Below are positions 12,501 to 24,127 of a DNA stretch of 64,000 nt, piece after piece. The DNA is taken from NCBI RefSeq assembly GCF_031755915.1, contig NC_083384.1, forward strand, positions 32,035,001 through 32,099,000, read 5' to 3'. This DNA is from Ziziphus jujuba (lineage: Eukaryota > Streptophyta > Magnoliopsida > Rosales > Rhamnaceae). The translations under genes and the position numbers were made by a program. A model generated the notes under the pieces. It did not search any database and was not told the origin of the DNA. It saw nothing but the letters and a program-made list of their open reading frames with translations. Each line of letters opens with the position of its first letter. Positions within the stretch are counted from its first letter, which is position 1.

Positions 12501-13636
12501 TTAAACTTATTTTTCATAGGTCGATTCCTATATTCGCCGTGGCTGTTGAACTTACATGTGTTCATACATTTTTAGAATACCGGCCTAACCAGAAACGATT
12601 CAAGACCGTCCAAAAAAAGAAAAAAAAAAAAAAGTGACTGAAGAGATTAGCTAACCAAACATTATCTGACGTGATTAGAGATTCTCTGGTTACTACATCT
12701 CTGGGCTTACTACGAGTTTAGATTAATTTATATATGGGTTGTTCTCCAATAATATACAATCAAGTACAACTGCAAATTTAATTAGTTGACGCATATTATA
12801 TGTTGGATCTTTTTTCTTTTCTCTTTTTTCCCAAATCAGTTATATATTTGTATCCAATACAACCAGCGATATCAGACAAAATCTCAGCAGGCTGGTTAAA
12901 TGACTTGAAAACATGATATCTATTGCTTCCTTGCTGAAAATAATAATGACTCCTAATGGAAATTACAAACATAATATTCATGCATCCTCATGAAATCGAT
13001 TAATATAGAATATAGCTTTAATTTGTATGTTCTCCAATTTATTTTGGTAATCTTTTGTAGTATTTGAAAAGCATCTATTTAAAAACATGATTTATTTCAT
13101 ATAACTGCTGAATGGCACTATTTTGAAATTAAGAACAAATATAAATTAGATTAATCCTACGTTATCGGTTAAATTAAATTTATTGGATTAATTATGAAAT
13201 TAGGGAACATGATTTTTTTATTAATTGGACCAATACCTACAAATAAATGGGTTAACTTTAATTTCCTTTTACTTCAAAGAGAGATATTTGTGTGTGTCTG
13301 TGTGTGTGTATAAAAGAGATGGAAAGGCTTTCTGGAAAAAAGAGAGGAAGGGCAAGAGATAGGTTTGTCTATTTGTTCCAAGGCAAGCTGAATTAACTAA
13401 GAAAATATGGTGAAATTAAGATCATTGTAAATAGACACCTGGAATTAAAGATGGAAATTAGGAAAATATGGACTTAGGATAGGAAAGTGAACCTGCAAGG
13501 AAAGAGGTCGACCCTTAGGCATTTTGTGATTGCGGTGGATGCCGTTGTTGCTTTTGTGGTGATCTCGATAGCGAAAGAAGCAGTATGCAATGGAGGATAC
13601 GATAAAGCCAAATGCTCTCTCTAGAATGGTAGCCAT
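11682..13636 (-). CDS. Heavy-metal-associated isoprenylated plant protein (HIPP), 3 exons
   Basis: The exons are 13493-13636, 12135-12210 and 11682-12004. Donors are GTTCAC and GTATAT, acceptors TTTACAG and AAGCAG, and all phases fit, giving 180 residues. Residues 49-110 form an HMA fold with the metal-binding loop MCCTGC (Cys58 and Cys61). The middle is rich in Tyr and Asn, and the C-terminus is CCLM (177-180), a CaaX box with Met last and so probably farnesylated. HIPPs bind heavy metals and act at membranes or the nucleus in metal homeostasis and stress responses. The acidic NDDNVNAC segment before the CaaX box resembles the HIPP45-type group. The N-terminal 48 residues are hydrophobic, then basic. 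The start was chosen as ATG at 13636 because it opens a full-length first exon; a further in-frame ATG lies upstream at 13705. Intron 1 carries a long (GA)n repeat. Confidence 0.92.
12427..12495. repeat. (GA)n microsatellite in HIPP intron 1
   Basis: A nearly uninterrupted GA repeat of about 65 bp. The ORF of Arg-Glu repeats here is an artefact. Intron 2 has a smaller (TA)n(GA)n tract near 12058-12090. Confidence 0.9.
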
Positions 13637-15489
13637 GACCTTAAGTTTGTTAACTATATATATATGTACGAAGCATGAAGAAAGAGAAAGAGAAAGAGAA
13701 ACCAAACTTAAGAGAGGTAGTCCAGACCTAGAAGATATTCCACTTGTGCCGGGGCAGGTTAATCTCTTAGGAAATATATTCCAAAATCTATTCCAGGGTG
13801 AGCAGTTTCTTGTGGTTAAATTCAGTGACTCGTGAATTATTAGAAGGCTTTAGACAGGGAATGGTATCTAAAACCCCTCACAAAATAATAATGCTTGAAA
13901 TGTGGGTCAAGCTAACATGGTTGCTGACACACACTAGTACTGATGAGAAAGCACAAGGGAATATATGTTTATCATCTTCCAATCCAATTAATGGTATATA
14001 TATTTATGGACATATATGAGTCTTCTTAAGGCAAAGGCAAAGGGAAGGAAAGGTGAGTTTTGAATTGATGCAAAGGGAACATATATATTCTAAAATATCT
14101 TTCTTTATTTTAACCGTCTTTGAAAATCACTACACAATATGCACCATTTCCCATCTATCTAGAAAGCCTAGCTATAGCCTACACTGTAGCTTACCAAAGT
14201 AATATTCGTGCGTTGCTATTAGCTATTGATAATGAATTCATTCTCATCTTTTATGTATGTTGCATATTTATTTGTATTTCTTCATTCTAGAACAAGCCTG
14301 CCTTTGTTAAAAGCAGAATCATTTGGTTCCATAATTAAAAATAACAACTGGGCAGCAGCTGGGTGTTTAATTATTTATACATGTATAATTATACATATTA
14401 ATGCTACAAAATAAAACTTACTACTTGCAACCACCAAGTACTACTGACCAATACGCTGATATTAATAACATTCCTTTAGCAATTATATAACACGCCATCC
14501 CTATAAAAACATTCAAGTTGTAAAAGTTATCATGTTATAAATAATTATCCGAACTTGAATCTCTCGTTTATTTTATTTTTTTTTAAAAAAAACATATATA
14601 TATATATATATATATATATAACATGTTGGAAAAATCTTCCAAGTTGCTAATGGTAGGTGCACTTTCCTAGTAGCTGAATGGTCATTTTATTTATCAAATA
14701 TTATTATCTATCTACAAATGCTTCCTAAAATTAAGAATGTTATCCTCCTGATCAATCATGCAAATTAATGTAATTATAGCAAGGAATTCTGACCTTTCGC
14801 TTATCGAATTATTCTCCTTCTGCCTTTAATTAATTATATTTTGCTAACCCGATCAATCGGTCCTAGCTAGGGCATAAACTGTCTTCTGCATGCAATTTAT
14901 GTTTCAATTTGGATAAAAATATTTTTGTCTTCTCCGACATCCCATAAGCAAAGCTTTTAGAGAAAAAGGCAGCATAAATTCCAAGGAAAATTAGGAACAT
15001 CCTTTTGATCGGTAAAGAATCAATTGCCATTGATACTTGTAATAATATGTGCTTAAATTAATCAATCATTTATTTCAGATATTCTATTTTCTGTTGTTCC
15101 TTCGTTTTGTAAATTAAATTCCTCAACATGACATTTGGAAAGGCAAAAAGCCACGCAGATATAAATTTCAATCGGTTCAAATCGATCACAATGTTAAAAT
15201 TTGTCGGTACTTACAATTTTACGGCTAAAATTAAGAGGATTGAAATTTTATGGCTAAAATTAAGAGGATTTAACTTGTTTCTTTGCCAGTTATTGTTCGA
15301 TTTTTTGACCAAATGGTAATTTTGAACATTTAAAAACTGTCCAGACTCATCGAATTTTGGACGGTTGATTTTGGTTTTTAGAACTTTTTAATAAATTACA
15401 ATTATTATTAACTTGGTGAAAGCCCCAAAAAAAAAAAGAAGAAAAAGTATATCATATTTATATATATATATATATATATATATAAACTT
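13637..15489. other. HIPP upstream region and AT-rich intergenic DNA
   Basis: The first few hundred bases are the probable promoter and 5'UTR of the HIPP gene, with a GA-rich stretch at 13680-13705. Further on lie a (TA)n tract at 14592-14620 and a short tandem duplication of GGCTAAAATTAAGAGGAT at about 15222-15270. I recognise no gene. Confidence 0.4.
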
Positions 15490-15992
15490 GGGGTGGACAT
15501 TGCTTAGGATTGGTCAGTTCCCGTTGGTTTTGGTCAGTCAATTATTTCGCTAAAACACATTGAGGTCTTTAAAACCGATTAAAACAGGCCAAATTTAATT
15601 GGTCAGTTTTGGTTTTAGGGAGAAAAAAGCCAATAAAAATAATAAATTGATTTGAGCAGTTTTGTTGTTTGATTATTTTGGTTTTTGGTCTTTTTTCGAT
15701 TTTCGGTTGGTTTTTTTGATTTTCTATCGGTCTATTAAAAATGTTAAATAATATATATAATATATGTAAAAGTATTAAAATATAAAACATCTATAATATA
15801 TATATATATATTAATACTTTTTTTCGATCGGTCTTAGTTAATCGTGGATTTTTAAAACCTAACATCGATGCCAATCAACCACACATTTTTCAATTTGGTT
15901 AACAACTGGTTTCAGTTGGGTTTTTTGGGTTTTCATTTATTTTCAGTTTGGTTGGTCAGCTTTTCGGTTTTGTTGGTTAAAATGCCCACCCC
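15490..15992. mobile_element. MITE-like foldback element with GGGGTGG termini
   Basis: The left end GGGGTGGACATT (15490) is matched inversely by AATGCCCACCCC at 15981-15992. The subterminal DNA is rich in GGTTTTGGTCAG-type motifs, as in many hAT-like non-autonomous elements of plants. A second copy of the right end (GGTTAAAATGCCCACCCC, ending about 16049) and a tiny 70-bp pair (16395-16460) lie close by. AAACTT occurs on both sides and may be part of a target duplication. The superfamily is uncertain. Confidence 0.6.
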
Positions 15993-16128
15993 TAATAGAA
16001 ACTTAGGCAGATTTATTTGGTCAGTTCGTTGGTTAAAATGCCCACCCCTCATATTAAAATATATAGAAAATTATTTTTAAAGTGTTTTTTTGGCTAAAAA
16101 ACTTATTGTTAAAGTTATTCAGTCAATT

Positions 16129-16257
16129 GACGAAGTGTGGGTTAAGCATCCATATCTGTGTCTATGAGAGTGTGAGTTCGAATCACACGGGATGCGGAAG
16201 GATTTGAATAGTTTATAAATTAGGTAACTTATTCAAAAAAAAAAAAAAAAAAAAAAG
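16129..16257 (+). mobile_element. SINE, complete, with 17-bp target duplication
   Basis: A 129-bp insert ends in a run of about 22 A and is flanked by identical copies of AAGTTATTCAGTCAATT (16112-16128 and 16258-16274). Near its centre is a perfect tRNA-like T arm: stem GTGTGA/TCACAC around the loop GTTCGAA (16171-16189), which contains a pol III B box (GTTCGAATC). GGGTTAAGC upstream could be the A box. The 3' part reads GGTAACTTATTC before the A tail. A tRNA-derived head, A tail and long duplication together identify a SINE; the family is not known to me. Confidence 0.85.
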
Positions 16258-16389
16258 AAGTTATTCAGTCAATTTGATTAACTTACTAATTGGTTACACT
16301 GACATAGAGAATTAGTTCATATGGTTACTAATTGATTATTCAGACACCGACCATCCCTATTTTCATCAATTTGATTTACTAATTGGTTA

Positions 16390-16460
16390 ACGGTGGGCAT
16401 TTTTGGTTTTCGATTGGGTGTGATCAATATTTTCAATTGTTCGGTCATTTACCCACCCCT
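16390..16460. mobile_element. Miniature foldback fragment
   Basis: GGTGGGCATTTTTGG and, 60 bp on, CATTTACCCACCCC form an inverted pair like the ends of the element at 15490-15992. It is probably a deletion derivative. Confidence 0.4.
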
Positions 16461-16584
16461 GCTATGAAACCATATGAACCATCCATCCTCAATTCCTCAT
16501 TTCAGCGATTTTCTTTACTGATGTAAATTTTTCGTTTCTTTTTTTCTCTTTTAGGGTAAAATATATTGTCTATTGGTCCATATT

Positions 16585-16980
16585 TGTAACAGCCCAGTCC
16601 ACCCGCATTCGATATTGTCCGTTTTGGGTGCAGCCCGCACGGTTTTGTCAAAACGCATCACAAAAGGAAGGTATCCATACCCTCTTTTAATGCATGTTTC
16701 GTTTCCCTTTCCAACCGATGTGGGATCTCACAATCCTCCCCCCTTGGGGCCCAGCGTCCTCGCTGGCACACCCCAGCGTCCTCGCTGGCACACCGATCCG
16801 GGTACTGGCTCTGATACCGCTCTGATACCATCTGTAACAGCCCAGTCCACCCGCATGCGATATTGTCCGCTTTGGGCCCAACCTACACGGTTTTGTCAAA
16901 ACGCGTCGCAAGGGAAATGTATCCACACCCTCTTTTAAGGCATATTTCGTTCCCCTTTCCAACCGATGTGGGATCTCACA
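16585..16980 (-). mobile_element. TRIM element, complete, with TSD ATATT
   Basis: Two 148-bp LTRs (16585-16732 and 16833-16980; TGTGAGATCCC to CTGTTACA on the minus strand) enclose exactly 100 bp. Perfect 5-bp duplications, ATATT, flank it (16580-16584 and 16981-16985). The interior holds the tRNA-iMet primer site (TGGTATCAGAGC on the minus strand, 16819-16830), with 11 bases of it repeated beside it. It also holds a duplicated segment containing CCAGCGAGGACGCTGG, a perfect 6-bp hairpin, and a purine-rich tract before the 3' LTR. By hand count the LTRs differ at about 17 of 148 sites, so the insertion is old. It has no coding capacity and is the same family as the element at 1-348. Confidence 0.92.
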
Positions 16981-16985
16981 ATATT

Positions 16986-17843
16986 AGTGACTATATACAT
17001 ATATGCTTATAGATGGCATGCATATGATTAGATCAAGACATAAACAAAATTAATAAACCACGAATTTAAGATTTTATAAAAATTGTCCTAAAAAAGTAGA
17101 TTTTATAAGACTACGGAGTAAAGAGAAATGAGAGGAAAAAAATTGGAATATAAGATAATAAGAAGAGAAGAGGTGAGAAGGAAAAGGGATACTGAAAATA
17201 TGAAAATATGAAATGATATATGAGCTTTGCTATTTATTAAAGCTAGTGATGAGTAGGTGTATGCAAAAAAAGGATTAATTGAGTTATCCAATTCAATCCA
17301 ATTTTTTTGGATCGACTATTTCATATAATCAAATTGGATCATGTTTAAAAATTTAAATCCATATAAAAAAAAATGAAATCCAAACTAAATGATTTAAAAA
17401 TATATATTTAAAAAATAAGTTAATTATTGTTGTTTTTATTTTATTTAATATTTTTATTGGTTTGTATTATTTAGCTTAAAAAAATTAGTTGTAATTGATT
17501 TATTATTTTAATCAATTTTGTTTTATTTATCTTATTCTAAAAATAAATATTATCATTTTCCAAAATGTTCAGAGATTTTAATAAATATAAATATCTATAT
17601 ATATATATATATATATATAGATAGATATAGATATATATACATGTGGTTATTTTACATAAGTTAAAAAAAAAAATCAAAATTCAAAATTTCAGCTACCTAA
17701 ATATTTGTTGTTTAGATATAAGAATAAAATAGCTATTCCATAAGTTCAACTTTTTCTGCATTCGATGCATTTTTTAATTTAGAAATAGTCATTCCACAAA
17801 AATATATTACCCTCCATTTGAAAGAATAATTATTTCTTCAATG
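16986..17843. other. AT-rich intergenic DNA
   Basis: No gene was seen. A (TA)n tract lies at 17597-17640. The minus-strand ORF at 17103-17291 lacks any domain and is probably chance. Confidence 0.4.
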
Positions 17844-18381
17844 GCATGTTTGGTAGGTAGAAATAAGGTAAGGAATGGAATAACCATTTAATAGGATTAA
17901 ATAAACTTATGTTTGGTTAGTTTTCATGTCGAGGAATATATATTTCCTAGAAATTAATTATCTCCTATTTGAAAGAATATCCATTTCTTATCAAAACTTA
18001 AAGTTCCGTTTGGAAAATGTCAAAGTTGAGAAGAAAATTAATTTTCTGGATTTAATTTTCTAAGAATTAATTTTTCTCTTGGTCTGTTTGGTGAGTAATA
18101 GAAAATTTGAGATCTATAAGTAATTAAATTTAATATTGTATAATAAATTAAGGATAAATATATATTTTTTTAAAAAAAATTCAAAATTATTTTTTCTGTG
18201 ATTCTTAAAATGACACCTATATAAGTGGTAATAATTTTATCACATATTTTCCTACATTTGTGGGAATCTAATTTCCTAGATCCACACTTTTCCACCTTAC
18301 AATAAATATCCAAACAAAAGAAAATCATCAATTTTCCAAAAGAATTATATTTCCACTAATTTTATTTTAATCCAAACATGC
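17844..18381. mobile_element. MITE-like foldback remnant
   Basis: GCATGTTTGG (17844-17853) is matched inversely by CCAAACATGC (18372-18381). The 540 bp between hold further CCGTTTGG/CCAAAC pairs and TTTTCTAGGAATTA-type motifs on both arms. There is no coding capacity. Termini of this type occur in several plant non-autonomous DNA transposon groups. Confidence 0.45.
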
Positions 18382-20284
18382 TGTAAGAAAAAAATCATTC
18401 CTCACAAAAATATGGTAAACCCTTTTTTGTAATACAATATGGTAAATATAAAATTGATAATTTTTAAGAATCTTAATTTGGTGCATTATCTATTTAAAAT
18501 ATGTAAATAAAAAATATTTCAAAAATCACATAATTTAAAAATTATATAATATAAAAATTTTAAAAATAATGAATTATATATTTAACTAAATAAATTTTTT
18601 TTTAAATAAATGTAAAGACTATAAACATAAATATAAATAAATATTAACAATTAAATTAATGTGTTTGTGCTAATCATTATATCTAATTCATTGATAAGAA
18701 TAGTGATTCTTTTTCCTTATTATTAATTTTTGAAATTGTTATTCCCTTTTCATCAGAAATAATTATTCTGTACACAAAATAAAATCTAAGAATAGTAGAT
18801 AGATATATTATTCTAAATGAATTTAGAATGGTTATTCGTAGTGATAAAAAGTTCAAAAATGGATTAACTATTCCTCTTCTTTAAGTCTAACTACGACAAA
18901 AGGTTATAAGTAGGAAAAAAATTAAAAATAAAAGGAAATATATTATCCTCTTCCTCACAATCTATAACTCCACATGAGTTTTTTTTTTTTTTTCCAAATT
19001 CAAAATTAAAATTATAACCATTAACCCATCATAATACAGGTATTATTTTAGATATTATAATCAATCAAAGCCCTACTATTATAAAACTTCTTCTGACCAA
19101 CATCCTTTGTTATTAGCTTTGAAACTAGCATAAAATAAAATAAAAATAAAAAACCGTATAAGAAACTGATTTTGGCAATGATTCAAAATAAGGAGAAAAA
19201 ACAAAAAGAAAAAGAAGATGAATTTAAAATATCTTTATTCTTTTGTCATATTTATTTAATTGTAAACTAATAAATTATCTTACAAGGTAAAATATATGTA
19301 GCAATTAATAAATTACCTTACAAAGTAAAAAGTAAATAATAATGATAATAATAATAATAATAATAATAAAATAATAATTATAATAATAATAAAAGTAATT
19401 AAATTATATTATAAGGATTTAATATAGAATAATTAATTATTTACAAAGAATAAAAAAAGATAGTTAGAATTAAAAAAAAATATTAAAAATAGATTTATAG
19501 TCACCTTATTAATATCATTGTTAGTTTAATATGTTTATTTTATTGTAAAATAAAAAGATTTTGTATATGGTAATTAATAATTACATTCCATACATTAATA
19601 TATATACATATATAGATGTACAATAAATGAAATTTCAATATCATAATATATAGATTTCAATAATGAAATTGATTTCCTTATTTAATCTTAATAAAATATA
19701 TCTAACCATAAATAAATTATATTATAAGGTTAATGGTAAATAATAATGGTAATAATAATAATAATAAATATAATTAAATTATATTATGAGGATTTAATAT
19801 AGGTAAATTAATTAATTGCAATATCATAATATATAGATTTCAATATCAAAATATAATTAATTATTTGAAATTAATAATGATGATTTAATATTATAATATA
19901 TAGATTTCAATAATAAAATTGATCTCCTTATTTAATCTTCTTTAAAAAGGGATGGTGACTATACATGGTCAATTTTCGAGTTAATTTAAATAATAAAGAA
20001 AAAAAACTTTTAATATGGAATGGTGGTTTAATTTTAGGAATTGAGAAAAATTTACATTCATTATTCATAATAATATTTGTATTCTTATAACATTTAAAGG
20101 TCTTCACCTATAAATAGATAATGAAGCAAGTAATTTTTAACTCTCAATCAATCAGACATATAACTATTGAGCAATATTTCATCTTTAATTTCAATTTTTG
20201 TAATAATAAAAATTATATAGTTAATTAATTTGATTCGATTTGAATATGATTAATTTTCAAAATTATCTATTGCAGTTATGCATA
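18382..20284. repeat. AT-rich region with a degenerate ~160-bp direct repeat
   Basis: A block around 19270-19430 recurs in degraded form at 19700-19830. Both carry ATAAATTA, an (ATA)n run and TAAATTATATTATRAGGATTTAATATAG. At 20110 the motif CTATAAATAGA looks like a core promoter TATA box, but no gene follows it. The block ends at the Helitron-like terminus at 20285. Confidence 0.45.
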
Positions 20285-20312
20285 CCGTGGATCGCACCGA
20301 ATCAATACTAGT
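20285..20312 (+). mobile_element. Helitron-like 3' terminus
   Basis: An imperfect hairpin CCGTG-gatcg-CACCG (20285-20299, one mismatch) is followed after eight bases by CTAG (20308-20311) and a T. Plant Helitrons end in a short GC-rich hairpin near a terminal CTRR next to T. The matching 5' end (TC after A) was not located with certainty. Confidence 0.55.
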
Positions 20313-20998
20313 AATATATAAAATAAGAAGTGTATGCGCTACGTGTCAACATATCCTTCTTCCAAATTCCCTCCAAATGTACCTGTTTATTTTTATTTTA
20401 TTTATTATTTATTATTTATTATTTATTATCTTATATTTTATAGATATAACCAAATATATATATAATTATTTTTTGATATAACTATCCATAACTATCAAAT
20501 AATTAATAAAATTAAATATGGTAATGATTTTGAAATAAATTTAAAGTAAATTAAATATTTGATTTATCTTATTTACCAAATATGTATTTTTACCTTTTTT
20601 AAATTATATATTATTATTAAATAATATTATATTTTATTATATTATATTATATAATTTAAAAAAGGTCATCTATATAATAAATAAAAGTAAAAAGTCAGTA
20701 CAAATTTTTGCCATGTGTCATTTTGGTGTTCATTATGTTCCCTACAAAATCATTAAAAAAACTAAAATTCAAAAATAAAATTATCTTAAAAACTCTACGA
20801 TCTTAAAATCATTACTATATATTTCCTTATATTCATTTTATTTCCTTTTAAAGGCATTATAAATAATTAAAATCCAAAAATAAAATTATTTAAAAATTTT
20901 CACAATCGTAATAAAACTTGTAAAAAATAATTTGATCTTGCCTTTTTGAAACTTTCCATAATGAATGGGCATTATCATGATTTGGCTCTAAATTTTTG
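20313..20998 (+). repeat. Direct repeat copy 1 with Helitron-like 5' ends
   Basis: It aligns over about 680 bp with 22122-22792. The opening ATATATAAAATAAGAAG then GCGCTACGTGTCA, and an internal TCTATATAATAAATAAAAG after an A (20675) followed by GCCATGTGTCA, look like the 5' ends of plant non-autonomous Helitrons. There is no coding capacity. Confidence 0.5.
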
Positions 20999-22121
20999 CA
21001 ATAAAATGTCAACGTTTTTAGAATAATTTATATAAATAATATTTTCACAAATAAGTTATATAAATAATATTTCCAACAATAAAAATTATACGATCTTCTT
21101 AAAACTTGGAATAAAAAAATTGATCTTAATTTTTAAAAATTTCCATAATATGTGGGTATGAAGATTTTATTTTTGGTGATGGAAGATTTTATTTTTGATG
21201 ATGGAATAAAACTTGGCAAGAGAAATTTTTTTCTCTACTTATTTGGTTACTTTTTGAAGTTTTTAAAGATTAGGTAAAAAAACATATATATAATAAAATA
21301 TATTTTTATTATTAAATATATTTCACATAAAAACTCTATACACATACATATTTATACATGGATATGCAATAAATTAAATTTTATTATAAAATAATAATAT
21401 TAATATATGATCATTACTAATGAAATTGATCTCTTTACCAAAAATTTAAAACGGATAATGCATTTTTTTCAATACTTTTCAAAAATTGCTCAATATGGTT
21501 ATATATATATATATATATATACACACATGACAAGATTTAATTAATATGGTGTAATATAAAAATATAAAATCAATTTTATATAAAAGGTGGATTTCGTATT
21601 TAAAAATATAACTGAATACTTATAATGTAATAAAAATTGTAAAAAACTAATACCATTAATTTGATTTGTAATTATGATTGAGTTGATTTTTTTGTTCTTA
21701 TTTAATCTCAAATCTTAAATACTATCTCACGCTGATTTATCTTATTAACAAGATTAATAATATTATTAAATAATTATTTTACTATTTAATTATTTTTTAT
21801 AATTATATTATTATGTTCTTAAATATAAAAAATGAATAAATTCAATCTGGAAAGATAATTACTAAATTTAAATTTAAATTGAAAAATTAATAATTATCTA
21901 TAATTTTAATATTTAATATTCGATATTAAATTATATAATATCTAATATTTAATATAAAACAAAATTAAAGATTTTTCAGGAATATGTTAAGGCATGATTT
22001 ATGTTAATCATAAATATACATATTTGTACAGGATTTGACTAATATTTACAAGATAAAATATTCTATATATTGTATAAATAATTGTATAAAAAAACAATGA
22101 GTTATAAAATTTAACTATATA
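20999..22121. other. AT-rich DNA between the two direct repeats
   Basis: A (TA)n tract lies near 21502-21521. No gene or clear element was seen. Confidence 0.4.
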
Positions 22122-22785
22122 ACATATAAAAGAAGAAGTTTATGCGCCATGTGTCAGCATACCTTTCTTTCAAATTTTCTCCGAAAGCATATTTTTTATT
22201 TATTATTTATTATTTATTATTTATTATTCATTATCTTATTTTTTATAGATATGACAAAATATATATAAATTAATTTTTGATATAACTATCTATAACTATA
22301 AAACAATCGATAAAATTACATATGGTAATAATTTTGAAATAAATTTAAAATAAATAAAATATTTGATTTTTTTTTATTACCAAATATATATTTTTACCCT
22401 TTTTAAATAATATATTATTATTATTAAATAATATTATATTATATTATTTAAAAAGATCACCTATATAATATATAAAAGTAAAAAAGTCAGTAAAAATTTT
22501 TGCTATGTTTCATTCTCATGTTCATTTTGTTCTTTACAAAATCATTAAAAAAATTAAAATTAAAAAGTAAAATTATCTTAAAAATTCTAAGATCTTAAAA
22601 TTATTGTCATATATTTTTTTTATATTTATTTTATTTCCTTTCAAATGCATTATGAATAATTAAAATCCAAAAATAAAATTATTTAAAAATTTTCACAATC
22701 TTAATAAAACTTGAAGACAATAATTTGATCTTGATTTTTTGAAACTTTCCATAAAGAATGGACATTATCATGATTTGGCTCTAAA
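22122..22785 (+). repeat. Direct repeat copy 2
   Basis: The second copy of the 20313-20998 sequence includes ATATAAAAGAAGAAG, GCGCCATGTGTCAGCAT and, at its end, TTATCATGATTTGGCTCT. It stops where a long-LTR stub begins. Confidence 0.55.
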
Positions 22786-22983
22786 ACTTTGTGGAATCAG
22801 TTGTAGTTCGTGGGAGGAATAAAGGGATGTTTTAGAAGTGTGTTTTCAGTACAGGTAATTTGTGGTAAGTAAATCCCTTAGGGGAGGCTCTGTCGGATTT
22901 TCCGTTGGAGGGTCCGGTAGGGTTTCCCTGGGATCAGGGCTGTCTAGGGTTCCGGGGAAGGAATTCTGGACGGGTCCTGACAA
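22786..22983 (+). mobile_element. Long-LTR family, 3' end stub
   Basis: About 198 bp match the last 200 bp of the solo LTR at 24128-27046, including CCCTTAGGGGAGG, TTTTCCGTTGGAGGGTCCGG and the terminal GGTCCTGACA. The rest of the LTR is absent. The junction with the direct repeat on the left is abrupt. Confidence 0.8.
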
Positions 22984-24122
22984 TATAACGGTGAATGTTG
23001 ATTCCATAAAATGATTGTATACCACATCATTTTCCAACATTCACCATTAGAGATACTTTGAAATTTTAAAAATATGGCATCTAATTTACCATTTTCATTT
23101 TACAAAATTGATTTATAAAAATCGTTTTGAAAAACATATAGACCACCCAATGTAATCCAAACAGATCATTATCAAATTTGATCGTATTAGATTTTATGTT
23201 GAAATCAATTTAAACTAGATTGAAAATTATCAAATTGGTGATTGCCAAAATATGTAAATTTCAAGTAATGAACACCACTAATGATAAGCGCTAATGAAAT
23301 TTATTATTGAGATGATAAATATTTATTGGATATATTTAATAATGTTTTGACTTTTTTATACTAAAAATCTAATATGAAAAAGTAAACACTTTTGGAAAAT
23401 CAATTAAATTTTGATATACATATGAATTCCATTGCTATTTGTCATCAATAATGATAAATAAACATATTATAAAAGAAACAAAATAATGGTTTATAAAATA
23501 AAAATATAAAAGATTAAAAACAAAACTTCTAAGATTTGTTTGAGAAAACAAGATACAAAAAAGCTAAAAAAGATTATTAAAGATGTAATTTGATAACACG
23601 CTAATTTTTTTATTTTTGATCTTTTTTGATCTAATTGTATATAACTTACTTATTTCAAAATTTTTTTTTTTTTTGTGATTAAAGCTCCTTTAAAATGTTT
23701 TATAGAGGAAATAATAATTAAATGTCTAATAGTCAAGTAAGGTTAACTCAGTTAATATATCTTCAATCATATACCAATTAGGTCATGGTTTGAAAAAATA
23801 AAAAAGAAAAAATTACTGTAAATTATCAAAAAAAAGATTCAATATCTAACAAATTTTAAATACTACTTACAAACATTTAAAATAAGCAAATCACAAAAAA
23901 TTAAACAGAAAAAACCAAAAAATCAATATGTTACCAAACCACACCAAGGTAAATAGCTTTATTGGCATGTAGACAAAGATACTCTCCTCATTTAAACCTT
24001 GCCTAATCTTTTAAAGATCTTTTAACATGTAGCATTGACAAATATTTGTGTATTCTAGATTCATTAATAATATAATGACCAAAGGTGAATCAGTGTGATA
24101 CTATTAAAGTAACTGTGGCTGA
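22984..24122. other. AT-rich intergenic DNA
   Basis: No gene, RNA or recognisable mobile element could be supported. Confidence 0.4.
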
Positions 24123-24127
24123 TGCAA

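Noticed and set aside
16129..16205. tRNA gene
   Set aside because: Only the T arm and a weak A box are tRNA-like. There is no acceptor stem or anticodon arm, and the A tail and duplication show a SINE.
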